From positions 62,001 through 126,000 of the forward strand of contig JAVEYW010000002.1 in the NCBI GenBank assembly GCA_034003325.1: DNA of 64,000 nucleotides, given 5' to 3'. Position 1 is the stretch's first letter. Each line of letters opens with the position of its first letter. Both the position numbers and the translations under genes were made by a program. Under the pieces are notes generated by a model. That model was not told the DNA's origin and made no database searches. It saw only the letters and a program-made list of their open reading frames with translations. Positions 43,601 through 53,052 of the stretch are shown piece after piece. Origin of the DNA: Desulfobacterales bacterium. Its GTDB lineage: Bacteria; Desulfobacterota; Desulfobacteria; Desulfobacterales; JAFDDL01.

Positions 43601-45387
43601 TGCGGCTGCCAGACCGGGTGTTAGCATTTTTTATTGCCGCCGGTTTTTGGATGATTACGGCGACACCGGCACAAACGGCGACCTTGCTATACAAAAGCTA
43701 TGTGGTCCGAAAGGATCGGGGCCGCGATATCCTTTGCGACCCTTATATCGTGCAATCCAATGATTCCATCTTAAAACTCTTCAGAGCGCGCGGGGAGATC
43801 GCGCAGACGGATTTGCCAGAATTTTTGTTTATTTTCAGTCGATTAAATCCTCAGGTCCGCAATGTCGATCGAATTCAACCCGGTGAGCATGTTTTCATTC
43901 CCCTCAAAAAGCTTGCGCCGAACAGCCTTCCGGATCAACAAAGCGGCTTCGTCACCATTCCCTTTGTGAGCCTTGCGACCATTCCGAATGCCTTAAAAAA
44001 ACATGCCAGAGAATACACAGTGAAGCCGGGCGATACCGTGATTGACCTTCTATCCAACACGTTCGGGAAATACGGAACCAAGGCACATCAGGATGGCCTT
44101 CGTCTTTTTGGGCGACTGAATCCCCGTATCGCAGACCCGAATCATATTGTTACCGGCCAATCGGTTTGGCTGCCAAACGCCGATCTTCTGAACCAACCCG
44201 TGTACGCTTCTCTTTTCGATGCTGCCGGAAATATGATTGCAGATCCATCGTTTCCTTCGGAACAACCAACACATTATCAAGCGGTCTCCGACACCCGCAC
44301 ACCCCTTCAACAGGTTGCCGATCTTCTTGAAGCGCAACTTATCGACAAGGGCACCTATTATTTCCCCAGGCCCGACAACAGCGATGTTACGCTCAATCTT
44401 GCACGATACCCGGTCCTTGAATTTTCGGATCATCGCCGTGTGATGTTTGCGCCTGCGGCAACAACATTGCCCGCCATGTCCGAAAGCGATATGGCCGCCG
44501 TAACCTCTTTCTGGAAAAACTTAACCGTTGTTACGCTTGATGCCGACGCCACACCGGAACAGCTTCTGAATGCTTATTTCAAAACAGGCACTGAAAAAGA
44601 AGATAAGGGGGAGATCTCGCTTCTTGACAATGGCGTCCACATTGCCATCAAGGCCCGCTGGTGGTTCGAGCCTCCGCAACTGAATACGGATCAACCGCTA
44701 ACAACTGGTCGCAAGATCGGCATCCTTTCCTTGAATGAAAAGGCCCATACCATTCCGAACACCTTATTAACCTACCTGGAGAAACACGGAATTTGCCTCA
44801 AATCGATCACCAGTGCGTTACCGTGCAAAAATGACGGCGAGCACCAGGCGCCAACCCTTACTCAGGAAAAAATTATCGAAACCTCTCCTCCGGAACGGTT
44901 TGTTTCATCGCTTCTATCATCATTGAACATTTCATATTCGCCTCATGTTGCGATCAGTTTTCCATACAGCGGTATGCAAATTCCCGCTGTTTCCAATCTC
45001 ATTGACACGGCAAACGGCAGATCCTTGCTCATTGATTTCGGCAGCCTTTACGGAGAGGCGGTCACGGCCATCGAAACGTCGGGCCTAAAGGTAATTCGAT
45101 TATCGGCGGAGGATACCAGCCGGGATATTATAGAAAAACTGCTTACCGGCATCGGCCTTTCGTTTCAAACCGATCCCCACTTTAGCGCAACACCTGAACC
45201 GGCGGCCTTTGGTGCTGAATTTTCAATTCCCGGTTATCTCGTTTCTTTACCAGCATCATCTGAGGCGTTTTTTTCGATGGTGCCATTGGACCCCTTGCTG
45301 GTTCAATTTTTCATTGACAGGGGCCTTGATATATTTCAAATCGCATCGCCATTCACAGAAAGCCAACCGTACAGGACGGAGGAATAG
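43600..45387 (+). CDS. Exported LysM-domain protein
   Basis: A 595-aa periplasmic or envelope protein. The signal peptide has a hydrophobic core VLAFFIAAGFWMI with cleavage after about residue 26 (TPAQTA). There are two LysM-like modules: one at about 47-105 (YIVQSNDSILKLF...RIQPGEHVFIPL) and a clearer one at about 138-190 (EYTVKPGDTVIDLL...VTGQSVWLPN), which would bind peptidoglycan. The remaining 400 residues are not recognised and contain an LLIDFG/SGLKVIRLSAEDTS region resembling polysaccharide-deacetylase-like or NodB-adjacent envelope domains only faintly. The ATG overlaps the thrC stop and has GGAAGG. The TPR lipoprotein starts 5 nt after it, so both probably work at the envelope. Confidence 0.8.
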   Translation: MRLPDRVLAFFIAAGFWMITATPAQTATLLYKSYVVRKDRGRDILCDPYIVQSNDSILKLFRARGEIAQTDLPEFLFIFSRLNPQVRNVDRIQPGEHVFIPLKKLAPNSLPDQQSGFVTIPFVSLATIPNALKKHAREYTVKPGDTVIDLLSNTFGKYGTKAHQDGLRLFGRLNPRIADPNHIVTGQSVWLPNADLLNQPVYASLFDAAGNMIADPSFPSEQPTHYQAVSDTRTPLQQVADLLEAQLIDKGTYYFPRPDNSDVTLNLARYPVLEFSDHRRVMFAPAATTLPAMSESDMAAVTSFWKNLTVVTLDADATPEQLLNAYFKTGTEKEDKGEISLLDNGVHIAIKARWWFEPPQLNTDQPLTTGRKIGILSLNEKAHTIPNTLLTYLEKHGICLKSITSALPCKNDGEHQAPTLTQEKIIETSPPERFVSSLLSSLNISYSPHVAISFPYSGMQIPAVSNLIDTANGRSLLIDFGSLYGEAVTAIETSGLKVIRLSAEDTSRDIIEKLLTGIGLSFQTDPHFSATPEPAAFGAEFSIPGYLVSLPASSEAFFSMVPLDPLLVQFFIDRGLDIFQIASPFTESQPYRTEE

Positions 45388-45392
45388 AAAAG

Positions 45393-46151
45393 ATGAAACC
45401 AACACCCTATTTGCTATTGACCGCGATCTGTTTAGGTTGCCTCATCGGGTGCAGCACACCGAGCGCAACGGTTGATAAAACTCGCCAGTTCGAGGCCCAG
45501 CGAAACCTGGGAGAAGCCTATTTAAAGGAAGGAGATTATACTTCTGCTTTAAGAGAGCTGTTAAATGCCGAAGCGCTGGAGCCCGATGACCCCTATCTTC
45601 ATAATTCACTCGGAACCGTTTATGCCGCCAAGGGCAGATTGGATCTGGCGATCGACCATTACAAAAAGGCCCTTTCCCTCAAACCCGATTATGCGCCGGC
45701 CAGAAACAATCTCGGCACGGTCTATTTGCGTCGGAAAGAGTGGGACGCCGCCATTAATTGCTTAAAGGAGCTTACCGGAAATCTTTTGTACGCAACCCCG
45801 CACTTTCCGCTCTATAATATCGGCTGGGCCTACTATAATAAAAAAGACTATGCGCAGGCGGAAAACTATTATCAACAAGCCCTTGACTTTGAGCCCGATT
45901 TTTTCCGTGCGCTCTGGGGGATGGGTCTTGTTTCTCTGGCCACCGGGAAAATCGATGCGGCCCTGAGCTACCTTGAAAAATCGGTTCAAAACGAACCCCA
46001 ATTTGCACAAGCCCACCTGGATCTCGGTAGAATCTACCAGCGCAAGGGGGAAAAAGATAAAGCCATAGCGGCCTTTCAGCGCGCCATGGACTTGTCTCCC
46101 AACAGCGAAATTGGAAAATCCGCCAAAACGGCGTTAACTTCCTTTAATTAA
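45393..46151 (+). CDS. TPR lipoprotein, PilF/PilW-like
   Basis: A 252-aa lipoprotein with signal peptide and lipobox LIGC at about residues 17-20 (LLLTAICLGCLIGCS). Almost the whole mature protein is tetratricopeptide repeats (ALRELLNAEALEPDDPYLHN, AIDHYKKALSLKPDYAPARN, AENYYQQALDFEPDFFRALW, AIAAFQRAMDLSPN), about six in all. The arrangement matches PilF/PilW, the pilotin that helps the PilQ secretin assemble in the outer membrane. The pil cluster with pilQ lies just downstream on the other strand, in favour of this. Generic TPR lipoproteins look similar, so the pilotin call is tentative. A GGAGG site precedes the ATG, and a strong terminator follows the stop. Confidence 0.8.
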   Translation: MKPTPYLLLTAICLGCLIGCSTPSATVDKTRQFEAQRNLGEAYLKEGDYTSALRELLNAEALEPDDPYLHNSLGTVYAAKGRLDLAIDHYKKALSLKPDYAPARNNLGTVYLRRKEWDAAINCLKELTGNLLYATPHFPLYNIGWAYYNKKDYAQAENYYQQALDFEPDFFRALWGMGLVSLATGKIDAALSYLEKSVQNEPQFAQAHLDLGRIYQRKGEKDKAIAAFQRAMDLSPNSEIGKSAKTALTSFN

Positions 46152-46167
46152 AAAGATAATCGCCAAG

Positions 46168-46210
46168 CAAAAGGCCGGGAAACCATAAATCATGGCTTCC
46201 CGGCCTTTTG
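46168..46210. terminator. Strong terminator between convergent operons
   Basis: CAAAAGGCCGGGAA and TTCCCGGCCTTTTG form a near-perfect stem of about 14 bp extended by CCAT/ATGG pairing around a short loop, 17 nt after the TPR gene stop. The T-rich 3' side ends in TTTTG on the plus strand and the mirrored A run makes it plausible for the minus-strand gene too. Confidence 0.85.
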
Positions 46211-46281
46211 TAGTTTGATTCATACGGTATCCCTATCGGAAGAACCCTTTTTTAGTATCTTCCCTCATAAGCGCTATAAGA

Positions 46282-48336
46282 TTAATCTATTGTGCCATAT
46301 ACGCTAACACTATAGGTGTCTTTTCTTGCTTCTCCCGCCCAGTCAACCGTAAAGGTTATCTTTGCATTTTCAAGTGCTTTGGTATCGCCGGCATCCGCGT
46401 CTTCTATGTTATAAACAAATTCAATTTGGCTCAACTGCCCACTCATTGAAGAAGCGATAAAATTACTGTCCGTATAGGTCAAATCGGTTGTGCCCAAAAT
46501 GCGGCCCTTATCAATTGAAACGCTCAGCTTGGTGCCGGCAGGCGGTATATTGCCATTCTCATCACAGACAAGTAACCTTATTTCCGCACTACTGCCATCA
46601 GCAACAGTAAACGAACTCACATTCGGTTGAACATGCAGTGGCCCGGTTAACAATATCGGAAAGTTCATAAAAATGAATTTGTTGCTGTCCCATCGGTTAT
46701 TGCTGCCATTCCAGATACCATTGGATCCGGCGTCTATATAGGGCTCCTGAGGGTCTGAGGAGGATGGGCCATCATAAGTGTTGTTGTCATTGAAATCGTT
46801 AAAAGGATCGTCCAAGGTATCTGTAAAAGTTTCCCCCGCATCATAAACGCCGTTAGCGTTGCTGTCACTAAAATGTTCCTCTCCTCTTACATAGACCAAC
46901 ACGGAAGCCCTGCCGTCTCTGGGGTGTCCGATATTGATGCCGTAAGTATTGGCGATATAATTCTGTAGAGATGATTCCCATGCCAGGGGTTGGACATTCT
47001 CCGGCCCTGAAAATAAAGACGGAATTTGAGTTCTGGCGGTCACGGAGGCCACCCCCGTCGCATCTAACGTAACATTGGCGGTATCTACCGCCAGGCCGGC
47101 CTCACTGATAAAAGAAACGGTTGTTCCCTGCAATATGTTGTAGTTCCCGAATCGATCCGAAAGATAAACGGTAAACGCTGTTTCCAGCCCGTTATACCCT
47201 AATCCCGGGACATTCAATTTTGATGCAGCCACGCTGAAATGCTTGGCCGATGGAACGCCGCCACCAATCGATATAACGGAAGACTGCGCCGATATGGGGA
47301 GTTGATTCCCTTGCCCATCCGTAACATAAGTGGTTCCCCTAATGGTGACCGGTCCGGAAACGGCACCGCTGTGTAAAATCACCTGCGCAACGCCATCCGC
47401 ACCTGTGGAAACATCGATTTGTTTCGGTGTCGCATCCGGCGGCGGATCGATATATTCGCCCCCATTGGGGCCTTGTAACACAAAAGAGACATTTGTGCCT
47501 TCTACGGGATCATCATTACTGTCTTTTACCACAAATTTCACAACGGCCGTTTCTATACCGCCCGACCCCTGTATGGCGAGAAGCTGCGGTGTTGCCGAAA
47601 CAAACTGTAAGACTGCCGCCGGCGCCGGCAAAATAGTAATATTGGCCGTTTCGGACAAGCCTGCGGACTTGACGGTAACCGTTACAGTGCCCGGCTGACT
47701 CGCTGCATTAAACGTAGCGGAAGCATAGCCGCTGTTGGTTGTTGTCGTGGCCGAGGAAAAAGTTCCAAGCAACACATTCCCCGACGAAAAGCTCACGGTG
47801 GTGCCGTCTGAAACAGGCCCCCCATTATCATCCAATACACGAGCTTGTACAGTCGAGGTTCCCTTAACAAGGATTGCACTGGGATTGATCGTTAGGCTCA
47901 TATCCGAAGGAGCAGCGCCGCTAAGTATGGTAATGACTATCGGCGCACTGGACAAATCACCCGCTGTTGCCGTAACGTTCACATCACCGGAAAATGTTCT
48001 TGCGCTGAACGTTGTTATCGCCGTCCCATTGCTGCCGGTGACAGCGCTTCTGGTCACAGAGGCTATCAGTGGATCATCAACGGTGAAAATCAAACTTTCG
48101 CCTGCAATGGTATTCCCGCTATCATCATACACAACCGCACTGATGCTGGTCGTTTCATTGAAATCAATAAAATTTGAACTGGCGGAAAGGCTTATTGTAA
48201 AGGGCGTTTGGGTGGGTGTTGGTGTGGACGAACCATCAGAGCCGCCGCCATCCGAGCTGCACCCGCCGGTCATCAAAATTATCGATAAGATTGGCAGCGC
48301 AACCAAAAATCGAACAATACAACTGCTACGCTTCAT
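46282..48336 (-). CDS. Lipoprotein with bacterial Ig-like (Big_1) repeats
   Basis: A 684-aa predicted surface lipoprotein. A signal peptide (LVALPILSIILMTGGCS) ends in lipobox TGGC, followed by a Ser/Gly/Thr-rich linker. Then come at least three invasin/intimin-type Ig-like repeats with motifs such as GESLIFTVDDPLIASVT, NGTAITTFSARTFSGDVNVT and ISDGTTVSFSSGNVLLGT-like VSDGTTVSF. A segment near residues 488-530 has DSNANGVYDAGE and DFNDNNTYDG, EF-hand/dockerin-like calcium loops. I use the ATG at 48336 (GGAAAGGGAC before it). It follows pilQ by 84 nt on the same strand, so it may be the last gene of the pil operon, with a role in adhesion or pilus-tip contact. No exact family is assigned. Confidence 0.82.
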   Translation of the reverse strand: MKRSSCIVRFLVALPILSIILMTGGCSSDGGGSDGSSTPTPTQTPFTISLSASSNFIDFNETTSISAVVYDDSGNTIAGESLIFTVDDPLIASVTRSAVTGSNGTAITTFSARTFSGDVNVTATAGDLSSAPIVITILSGAAPSDMSLTINPSAILVKGTSTVQARVLDDNGGPVSDGTTVSFSSGNVLLGTFSSATTTTNSGYASATFNAASQPGTVTVTVKSAGLSETANITILPAPAAVLQFVSATPQLLAIQGSGGIETAVVKFVVKDSNDDPVEGTNVSFVLQGPNGGEYIDPPPDATPKQIDVSTGADGVAQVILHSGAVSGPVTIRGTTYVTDGQGNQLPISAQSSVISIGGGVPSAKHFSVAASKLNVPGLGYNGLETAFTVYLSDRFGNYNILQGTTVSFISEAGLAVDTANVTLDATGVASVTARTQIPSLFSGPENVQPLAWESSLQNYIANTYGINIGHPRDGRASVLVYVRGEEHFSDSNANGVYDAGETFTDTLDDPFNDFNDNNTYDGPSSSDPQEPYIDAGSNGIWNGSNNRWDSNKFIFMNFPILLTGPLHVQPNVSSFTVADGSSAEIRLLVCDENGNIPPAGTKLSVSIDKGRILGTTDLTYTDSNFIASSMSGQLSQIEFVYNIEDADAGDTKALENAKITFTVDWAGEARKDTYSVSVYGTID

Positions 48337-48420
48337 AAACTTGTCCCTTTCCATCTGTTGGCCATAATTTCAAAAGGTTTTATGCTAACCTGAATAACAC
48401 CCTGATAGGGATGGTAATAA

Positions 48421-51078
48421 TCAGCGTTGAGCCAGCTGAACAATCTGCGGCGTGATAAAAATCAGCAATTCGCCGTTATTGCCTGAACTTGAGGTGTTTT
48501 TAAACAAAAAGCTCACAACGGGGATGGAGGACAGTCCCGGATAACCGTCCGTGCCGCCGGAGGTGGATTGTTTGAGTATTCCGCCAATGACAATGGTATC
48601 ACCATCGTTCACCAGAAGCTCGGTCTCGGCCTCGTTGGTGGACAGTGTGGGAATCCCGCCCTCAAACCCCTTAACATCGTTTTTCGTGATAAAAATGGTC
48701 ATCGAAACCCGCTTGTCCGGCGTTACATGAGGCGTGACCTCAAGAAGCAGATCAACGTTTTTAAATTTAACCGAGCTTCCGCCCGAGTCATCCCTTTCAA
48801 AATAGGCAATTTCAAGGCCTTGTTTGATCTTTGCCTTTTTGTTGTCGAGCGTCACGATTTTAGGCGCGGAAATGATTTTGGCATTGCCCTTTACCTCGCT
48901 CGCGGACAACCTGGCATCCAAGATCAACGGCGTCCCGGCAATACGCGTAAAATTAAATCCGATAGCACCGGTACTGGCGACCGGGTAGTTCATGGCCACA
49001 TCCCAGTCCACCAAACCTCCCAAAAAGTTCTTTTGAATATTATCGGCCTGGGCATTCCAACTGATTCCGAGCTCGTTTGAAAAGGAGCTGTTGACCTCTA
49101 CGATTCTGGCCTCAATAATGACCTGGGGGGTTACATTATCCAGCTGTTTCACCATTCCCTTGGCTTGCTCTATTTTCGCCGCAACATCGGTGATGATAAT
49201 TTGATTGCTTCGATCATCCACCGTGACATTTCCCCTGCCTTCTGTAATTATTTTTTGCAGGTGGGGCAACACCTCTTCCTTTGCCTTGGCATAATTAACC
49301 GAAATATATTCGGTAATCAATGGCTCCAGCGCGACTTGCTGCTCGATGGCCTTTTGCTGTGCCGCGATAGCAGCCTGTCGCTCATCTTCTTCTTTTTTAA
49401 GCGTGGCCAGCGTGGCGATTCTGATGATATCCCCATCCACAACCTGCCCCAGCTGGTTCATCTTTAGTATCAACGCCATCACCTGGTCCCAGGGAACCGG
49501 TTTCTCAAAGGACAGGGTCACCTTGCCGCTTACGTCCTTGTCAATGGCGAAATTTTTACCGCTCACCTCTTTCAATATTCGGAAAACATTTTTTAGGTCC
49601 GTCTCATAAAAATCGAGAGCGATCTTTTCGCCGCCAAATTGCTTTCCGGCAAAAATATTCGGCGCATACGCCTCTTCCGCTATCGTTTCAACCGAAACGG
49701 GGGGATTCGCCACTAACGCCGTTTTGGATGCGGATTCCCATTCGGGCAAGGTTTTTACATGTAATGACTGGGGAGGCACGGATGACGCCTCAAAATGAAC
49801 GAGAATCAACCGGTCCTGCTGTTCAACCAAATAGGGAACGGCTTCGCGCAGTTCAATATCAAAGTAGGCACTTTCGGGCTTCCCGGGCTTTCGAACCGGA
49901 AGAATGCGATCGACTGCACTTTGGAATCGGTTGGTAATCAACGGACGTTCACGATACTCCGGCAACCGTGTATTATCCAAAGTAAGACGCAAAAGCCGAT
50001 CACCGACTTTTTTCAAAGCGTATTGGGCCGGTTCCGTAGTTCCGATTAAAATGGTCGATTTTCCCGCTTCCTCGCTGGCAAAATCGATCCGATTCACCCA
50101 GGCCGGTTTGCCGGAAACGGGCTGGTACGGTCGAGCTACCGTTTGTTTCGGTGCCGAAATCGCAACCTCCCCATCCACCGGGGCGCGCTTTCCCTCATCA
50201 CCAATGCGAATGATAAGCCCCGATTCCACCGGCCAGGCACCAAAGCGACTGAGATTCGGCGTTGTTGTATCCATAACAACTCGAATTTTTTCAGGATAAG
50301 CGTAATAGCGGACGTTTTTCACCCAGGGGCTCCCCACCGGAATCACCTGCTCTCCCTTAGATTGGCTTTTTAATCCAAACAACTCAAATACGATGCGCGG
50401 CGGATTTTCCAGCGTAAAGGATTTATAATTATGAATCGACCCGTCCGCGGCAACGGTTACTATCGTGCTTTTTTCGTCCGGAGCGGCTGATATTGAATTA
50501 AGGTTCGTGGCGATCGACGCCACATTCATCGGCGGCTCGCTCGCCGACCCCGGTTGTTCTGACAGGTGCGTTTCGCTCATTTGCGAAAGCGCTGGCGATG
50601 TTTCCCGCTCACCAGAATTGGGGAAAGAGACCATCAGGCCACCGTCTTCCCGACTGACCGTGTAATCCACATCCTCTGCCAATAAAATTTCAATTCGGCT
50701 CTGGCCTTCCGCAATGTCAGCCGCGTTGATGGCGGAAACCACGCCGCTTCCCGTTGCTTGTTTCGGCGTCCCGCCAGCCAACCCCGTGTCCTTGAAATAG
50801 AGCACCACGGCTAGCGGGTGCGGCTGTTTCACGGACATATAAGTCAGTGGCCCGTTTCCGGCAATTTTCACTTGAACGCCATTCTCACCATTTACCGTCC
50901 GAATGCCGGTTATGCTCTTTTCTTGCGACCCCGGCACTTCTTCTGACTGACCCGGCGCTGCCGCCTCCGGTTGTCGAGAGGGCGCATTCGCGGCACACCC
51001 TATCATCAGGGCAGCAAGCAGCATAAAAAGGAGGTGAAGGCCGCCCCATCTGTTCGATTTTTTGACATGGTGATTCAT
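48421..51078 (-). CDS. pilQ: Type IV pilus secretin PilQ
   Basis: This is the outer-membrane secretin through which type IV pili pass. The 885-aa protein starts with a lipoprotein-type signal (LLFMLLAALMIGCAAN, lipobox MIGC). AMIN domains that bind peptidoglycan appear at about residues 60-150 and 205-295, then an N0/STN domain (KIALDFYETDLKNVFRILKE at about 485) and N1 domains with VNYAKAKEEVLPHLQKII. The secretin core starts near 660 (QVIIEARIVEVNSSFSNELG) and ends with GDTIVIGGILKQS and FLFKNTSSSGNNGELLIFI. A GGAGAAG site precedes the ATG at 51078. pilP ends 1 nt upstream of it, so translation is coupled. Confidence 0.93.
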   Translation of the reverse strand: MNHHVKKSNRWGGLHLLFMLLAALMIGCAANAPSRQPEAAAPGQSEEVPGSQEKSITGIRTVNGENGVQVKIAGNGPLTYMSVKQPHPLAVVLYFKDTGLAGGTPKQATGSGVVSAINAADIAEGQSRIEILLAEDVDYTVSREDGGLMVSFPNSGERETSPALSQMSETHLSEQPGSASEPPMNVASIATNLNSISAAPDEKSTIVTVAADGSIHNYKSFTLENPPRIVFELFGLKSQSKGEQVIPVGSPWVKNVRYYAYPEKIRVVMDTTTPNLSRFGAWPVESGLIIRIGDEGKRAPVDGEVAISAPKQTVARPYQPVSGKPAWVNRIDFASEEAGKSTILIGTTEPAQYALKKVGDRLLRLTLDNTRLPEYRERPLITNRFQSAVDRILPVRKPGKPESAYFDIELREAVPYLVEQQDRLILVHFEASSVPPQSLHVKTLPEWESASKTALVANPPVSVETIAEEAYAPNIFAGKQFGGEKIALDFYETDLKNVFRILKEVSGKNFAIDKDVSGKVTLSFEKPVPWDQVMALILKMNQLGQVVDGDIIRIATLATLKKEEDERQAAIAAQQKAIEQQVALEPLITEYISVNYAKAKEEVLPHLQKIITEGRGNVTVDDRSNQIIITDVAAKIEQAKGMVKQLDNVTPQVIIEARIVEVNSSFSNELGISWNAQADNIQKNFLGGLVDWDVAMNYPVASTGAIGFNFTRIAGTPLILDARLSASEVKGNAKIISAPKIVTLDNKKAKIKQGLEIAYFERDDSGGSSVKFKNVDLLLEVTPHVTPDKRVSMTIFITKNDVKGFEGGIPTLSTNEAETELLVNDGDTIVIGGILKQSTSGGTDGYPGLSSIPVVSFLFKNTSSSGNNGELLIFITPQIVQLAQR

Positions 51079-51079
51079 A

Positions 51080-51823
51080 CTATTCTTCTCCAGCCGGTTT
51101 TTGCAATTTCAATTCTTGTCGCGAAACCGTAATCTTTCCGAAAATATCCTCGACCTCTTCTTCAATAAAGGCGCTTTGCTTTTCAATCTCAACAACCCGC
51201 CCCCCATTGATGCCAACATAGGTTCCGGTGGTGACAATATAGCCTTTTCCCGTGGCATCCACGAGCAGCGCACGATTACCGCTTTCAGCCCGAATAACCC
51301 CCATCAATTTTAGTTGACTCACATCGATTTTCTCCAGGGGAGTAAGCGGTCTTCTTCGCTTATATTTTGTTTCCGTCGAAGCAATTACACTCGGCGTTTC
51401 TTTGAACAGCGGCTCAAATGGATCTATTTTTCCTGCCGGATCATACCGCGGACTGGCACCCACAATTTTATCCGAAAGTGATATTTCCGGTGAGGATTCC
51501 GATGAAGGGGTATCCTGCTTTTCTTCCGGCGAGACCATCGGACGTCGGCTGGAAGCTGTCGAATCTTCTTTTGGTTCGAGGGTGGAATCAGCGACCTTCT
51601 TTTCAGTTGCCAACGGGACCGCATCCGCTTTCTCAACCGCAGCGCCCCCTGCTTTTTCCGGTTTCTCGGGAAGCGTTTTTTCAGTAATTCGTTTTTTTAC
51701 AACAACGGGTTTGGTCTGCGGCGACTCTGCTTCCCCACACCCCAGAACCAGAAATAAAAGAAAAAGTGCACTCGCAATCGTCCAGTTGAATGGATTGGAT
51801 TTAAACATAACGGTTATCTTCAT
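51080..51823 (-). CDS. pilP: Type IV pilus assembly lipoprotein PilP
   Basis: This inner-membrane lipoprotein links the PilMNO platform to PilQ. The protein is about 247 aa with a hydrophobic signal (WTIASALFLLFLVLGCGEA, lipobox VLGC), a long low-complexity Ala/Glu/Ser/Pro linker to about residue 130, and a C-terminal PilP domain (PLTPLEKIDVSQLKLMGVIR, YIVTTGTYVGINGGRVVEIE). The start is not certain: TTG at 51832 follows the pilO stop directly, the ATG at 51823 has GAAGG 12 nt upstream, and an ATG at 51808 (MFKSN) is a third option. I list the middle one. It overlaps no neighbour but sits 1 nt from pilQ. Confidence 0.88.
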   Translation of the reverse strand: MKITVMFKSNPFNWTIASALFLLFLVLGCGEAESPQTKPVVVKKRITEKTLPEKPEKAGGAAVEKADAVPLATEKKVADSTLEPKEDSTASSRRPMVSPEEKQDTPSSESSPEISLSDKIVGASPRYDPAGKIDPFEPLFKETPSVIASTETKYKRRRPLTPLEKIDVSQLKLMGVIRAESGNRALLVDATGKGYIVTTGTYVGINGGRVVEIEKQSAFIEEEVEDIFGKITVSRQELKLQKPAGEE

Positions 51824-51832
51824 CCTCTGCAA

Positions 51833-52474
51833 TTACCTTCGTCTTCTTTTTCCCTTTTGCGGCTCCGCGGACGGCTTTATTTCCGGCTCTACAAAACGGT
51901 ATGTAACAGCCGTGCAGCTTGTTGTCAGTTTATCTTTCCCCGCCTTATCGGCTTCCATTGCAACATTTTGAACGGTTACAATACGATCGAGCCTGGCGAC
52001 ATTATCGAAGAAAGCAGCCACGTTATGAAATCCCCCGACCACCTTGACGGATACGGGAATCTCGGCATAAAAATCTTTCCGAATCTCTTTCTGCGGCTGG
52101 AACAATAAAAACTCCAGTCCGGCATTCTGACCCGATCGGCTGATTCCCGTAAGCAATGACGGAATTTCCGTTTTTTCGGGAAGCACTTTTCTGGCAATCA
52201 TAAAATCAGCTTCCGCTTTTTTCTTTTCTTCACGATATTTCGCCAGTTGTTTTGCCTTCTGTTGAGCCGTCGCCACCTGCTGTCTAAGGGTGTCCCGCCG
52301 TTGTGTTAATCCGTTTATTTTTTCTATTTTCGGCATGTATGAAAAATAGTAAAAAGCGCCGATCAGTATCAAAAAGCTGGCGCAACAAATTAGGCTTCGC
52401 TGAAGCTTGCTCAGCATTCCGATTTTTTCAAAAATCGGCGTCATGACCTGAACGGATTTGGATTGTTTTTTCAT
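51833..52474 (-). CDS. pilO: Type IV pilus inner-membrane protein PilO
   Basis: This bitopic inner-membrane protein of the pilus alignment complex has 213 aa. One helix (SLICCASFLILIGAFYYFSY) lies at about residues 27-46, a coiled coil follows (GLTQRRDTLRQQVATAQQKA, LAKYREEKKKAEADF), then a ferredoxin-like PilO domain (SLLTGISRSGQNAGLEFLLF, IPVSVKVVGGFHNVAAFFDN). The C-terminus is basic (KGKRRRR). The ATG overlaps the pilN stop by 4 nt (ATGA), so translation is coupled. PilO pairs with PilN and contacts PilP in the studied systems. Confidence 0.92.
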   Translation of the reverse strand: MKKQSKSVQVMTPIFEKIGMLSKLQRSLICCASFLILIGAFYYFSYMPKIEKINGLTQRRDTLRQQVATAQQKAKQLAKYREEKKKAEADFMIARKVLPEKTEIPSLLTGISRSGQNAGLEFLLFQPQKEIRKDFYAEIPVSVKVVGGFHNVAAFFDNVARLDRIVTVQNVAMEADKAGKDKLTTSCTAVTYRFVEPEIKPSAEPQKGKRRRR

Positions 52475-53052
52475 GATACCTTGGCCTTTGGATTAACCGG
52501 ACTTTCAGGGAGTGCTTTGTTACAGGTAATCTCGAACTTTTTCAGGTTCATGGTTTTACTAACCGTTTCTTTGGTTAAATTACCCAAAATAACCGTCGAA
52601 AAAAATTTCGATTGTTCCAACTTCCTCATAAAATCCGCAACGGTCGTATTGTCCAGGGCAATCCCCTTGATGCTGATCGTTGGGCCATTTACGGAAAAGC
52701 TGGTGAACCACATTCGTTTTTCAATCACCAGCGTCGTCATGGCCTCCAGAAGCTCTACCTGTTCCCTGCGGTTGGCCTTGAGATCGCCGATTACTTTCAT
52801 TTTTTGGGCGAGATCCTCAAGCTCTTTTTTGATGCGATCCACTTCCTGAGCAGCTGTCATGGCAACCTTAAGAGCTTGATCCAAAGACGCGACTTCTCGC
52901 TCCAAATCGTTAATCCGATCACTCCAGAACGAATTGCCATAGTACAGAAGCCCGGCTGCAAACGCGAGCAGCAACATAAAAATAGATACCTGACGGCGAA
53001 CATTTTCCTTTTTTCGGGCCAAACGAAATGGAAGCAGATTTATTTTTATCAT
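52471..53052 (-). CDS. pilN: Type IV pilus inner-membrane protein PilN
   Basis: This 193-aa bitopic protein of the PilMNOP complex starts with the conserved cytoplasmic MIKINLLPFRLARKKE, whose INLLP motif binds PilM. A helix at about residues 24-42 (SIFMLLLAFAAGLLYYG) and a coiled coil (DLEREVASLDQALKVAMTAAQ) follow, and a compact periplasmic domain ends the protein. Both borders overlap the neighbours by 4 nt (pilM before, pilO after). The INLLP motif and the operon make the call secure. Confidence 0.95.
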   Translation of the reverse strand: MIKINLLPFRLARKKENVRRQVSIFMLLLAFAAGLLYYGNSFWSDRINDLEREVASLDQALKVAMTAAQEVDRIKKELEDLAQKMKVIGDLKANRREQVELLEAMTTLVIEKRMWFTSFSVNGPTISIKGIALDNTTVADFMRKLEQSKFFSTVILGNLTKETVSKTMNLKKFEITCNKALPESPVNPKAKVS

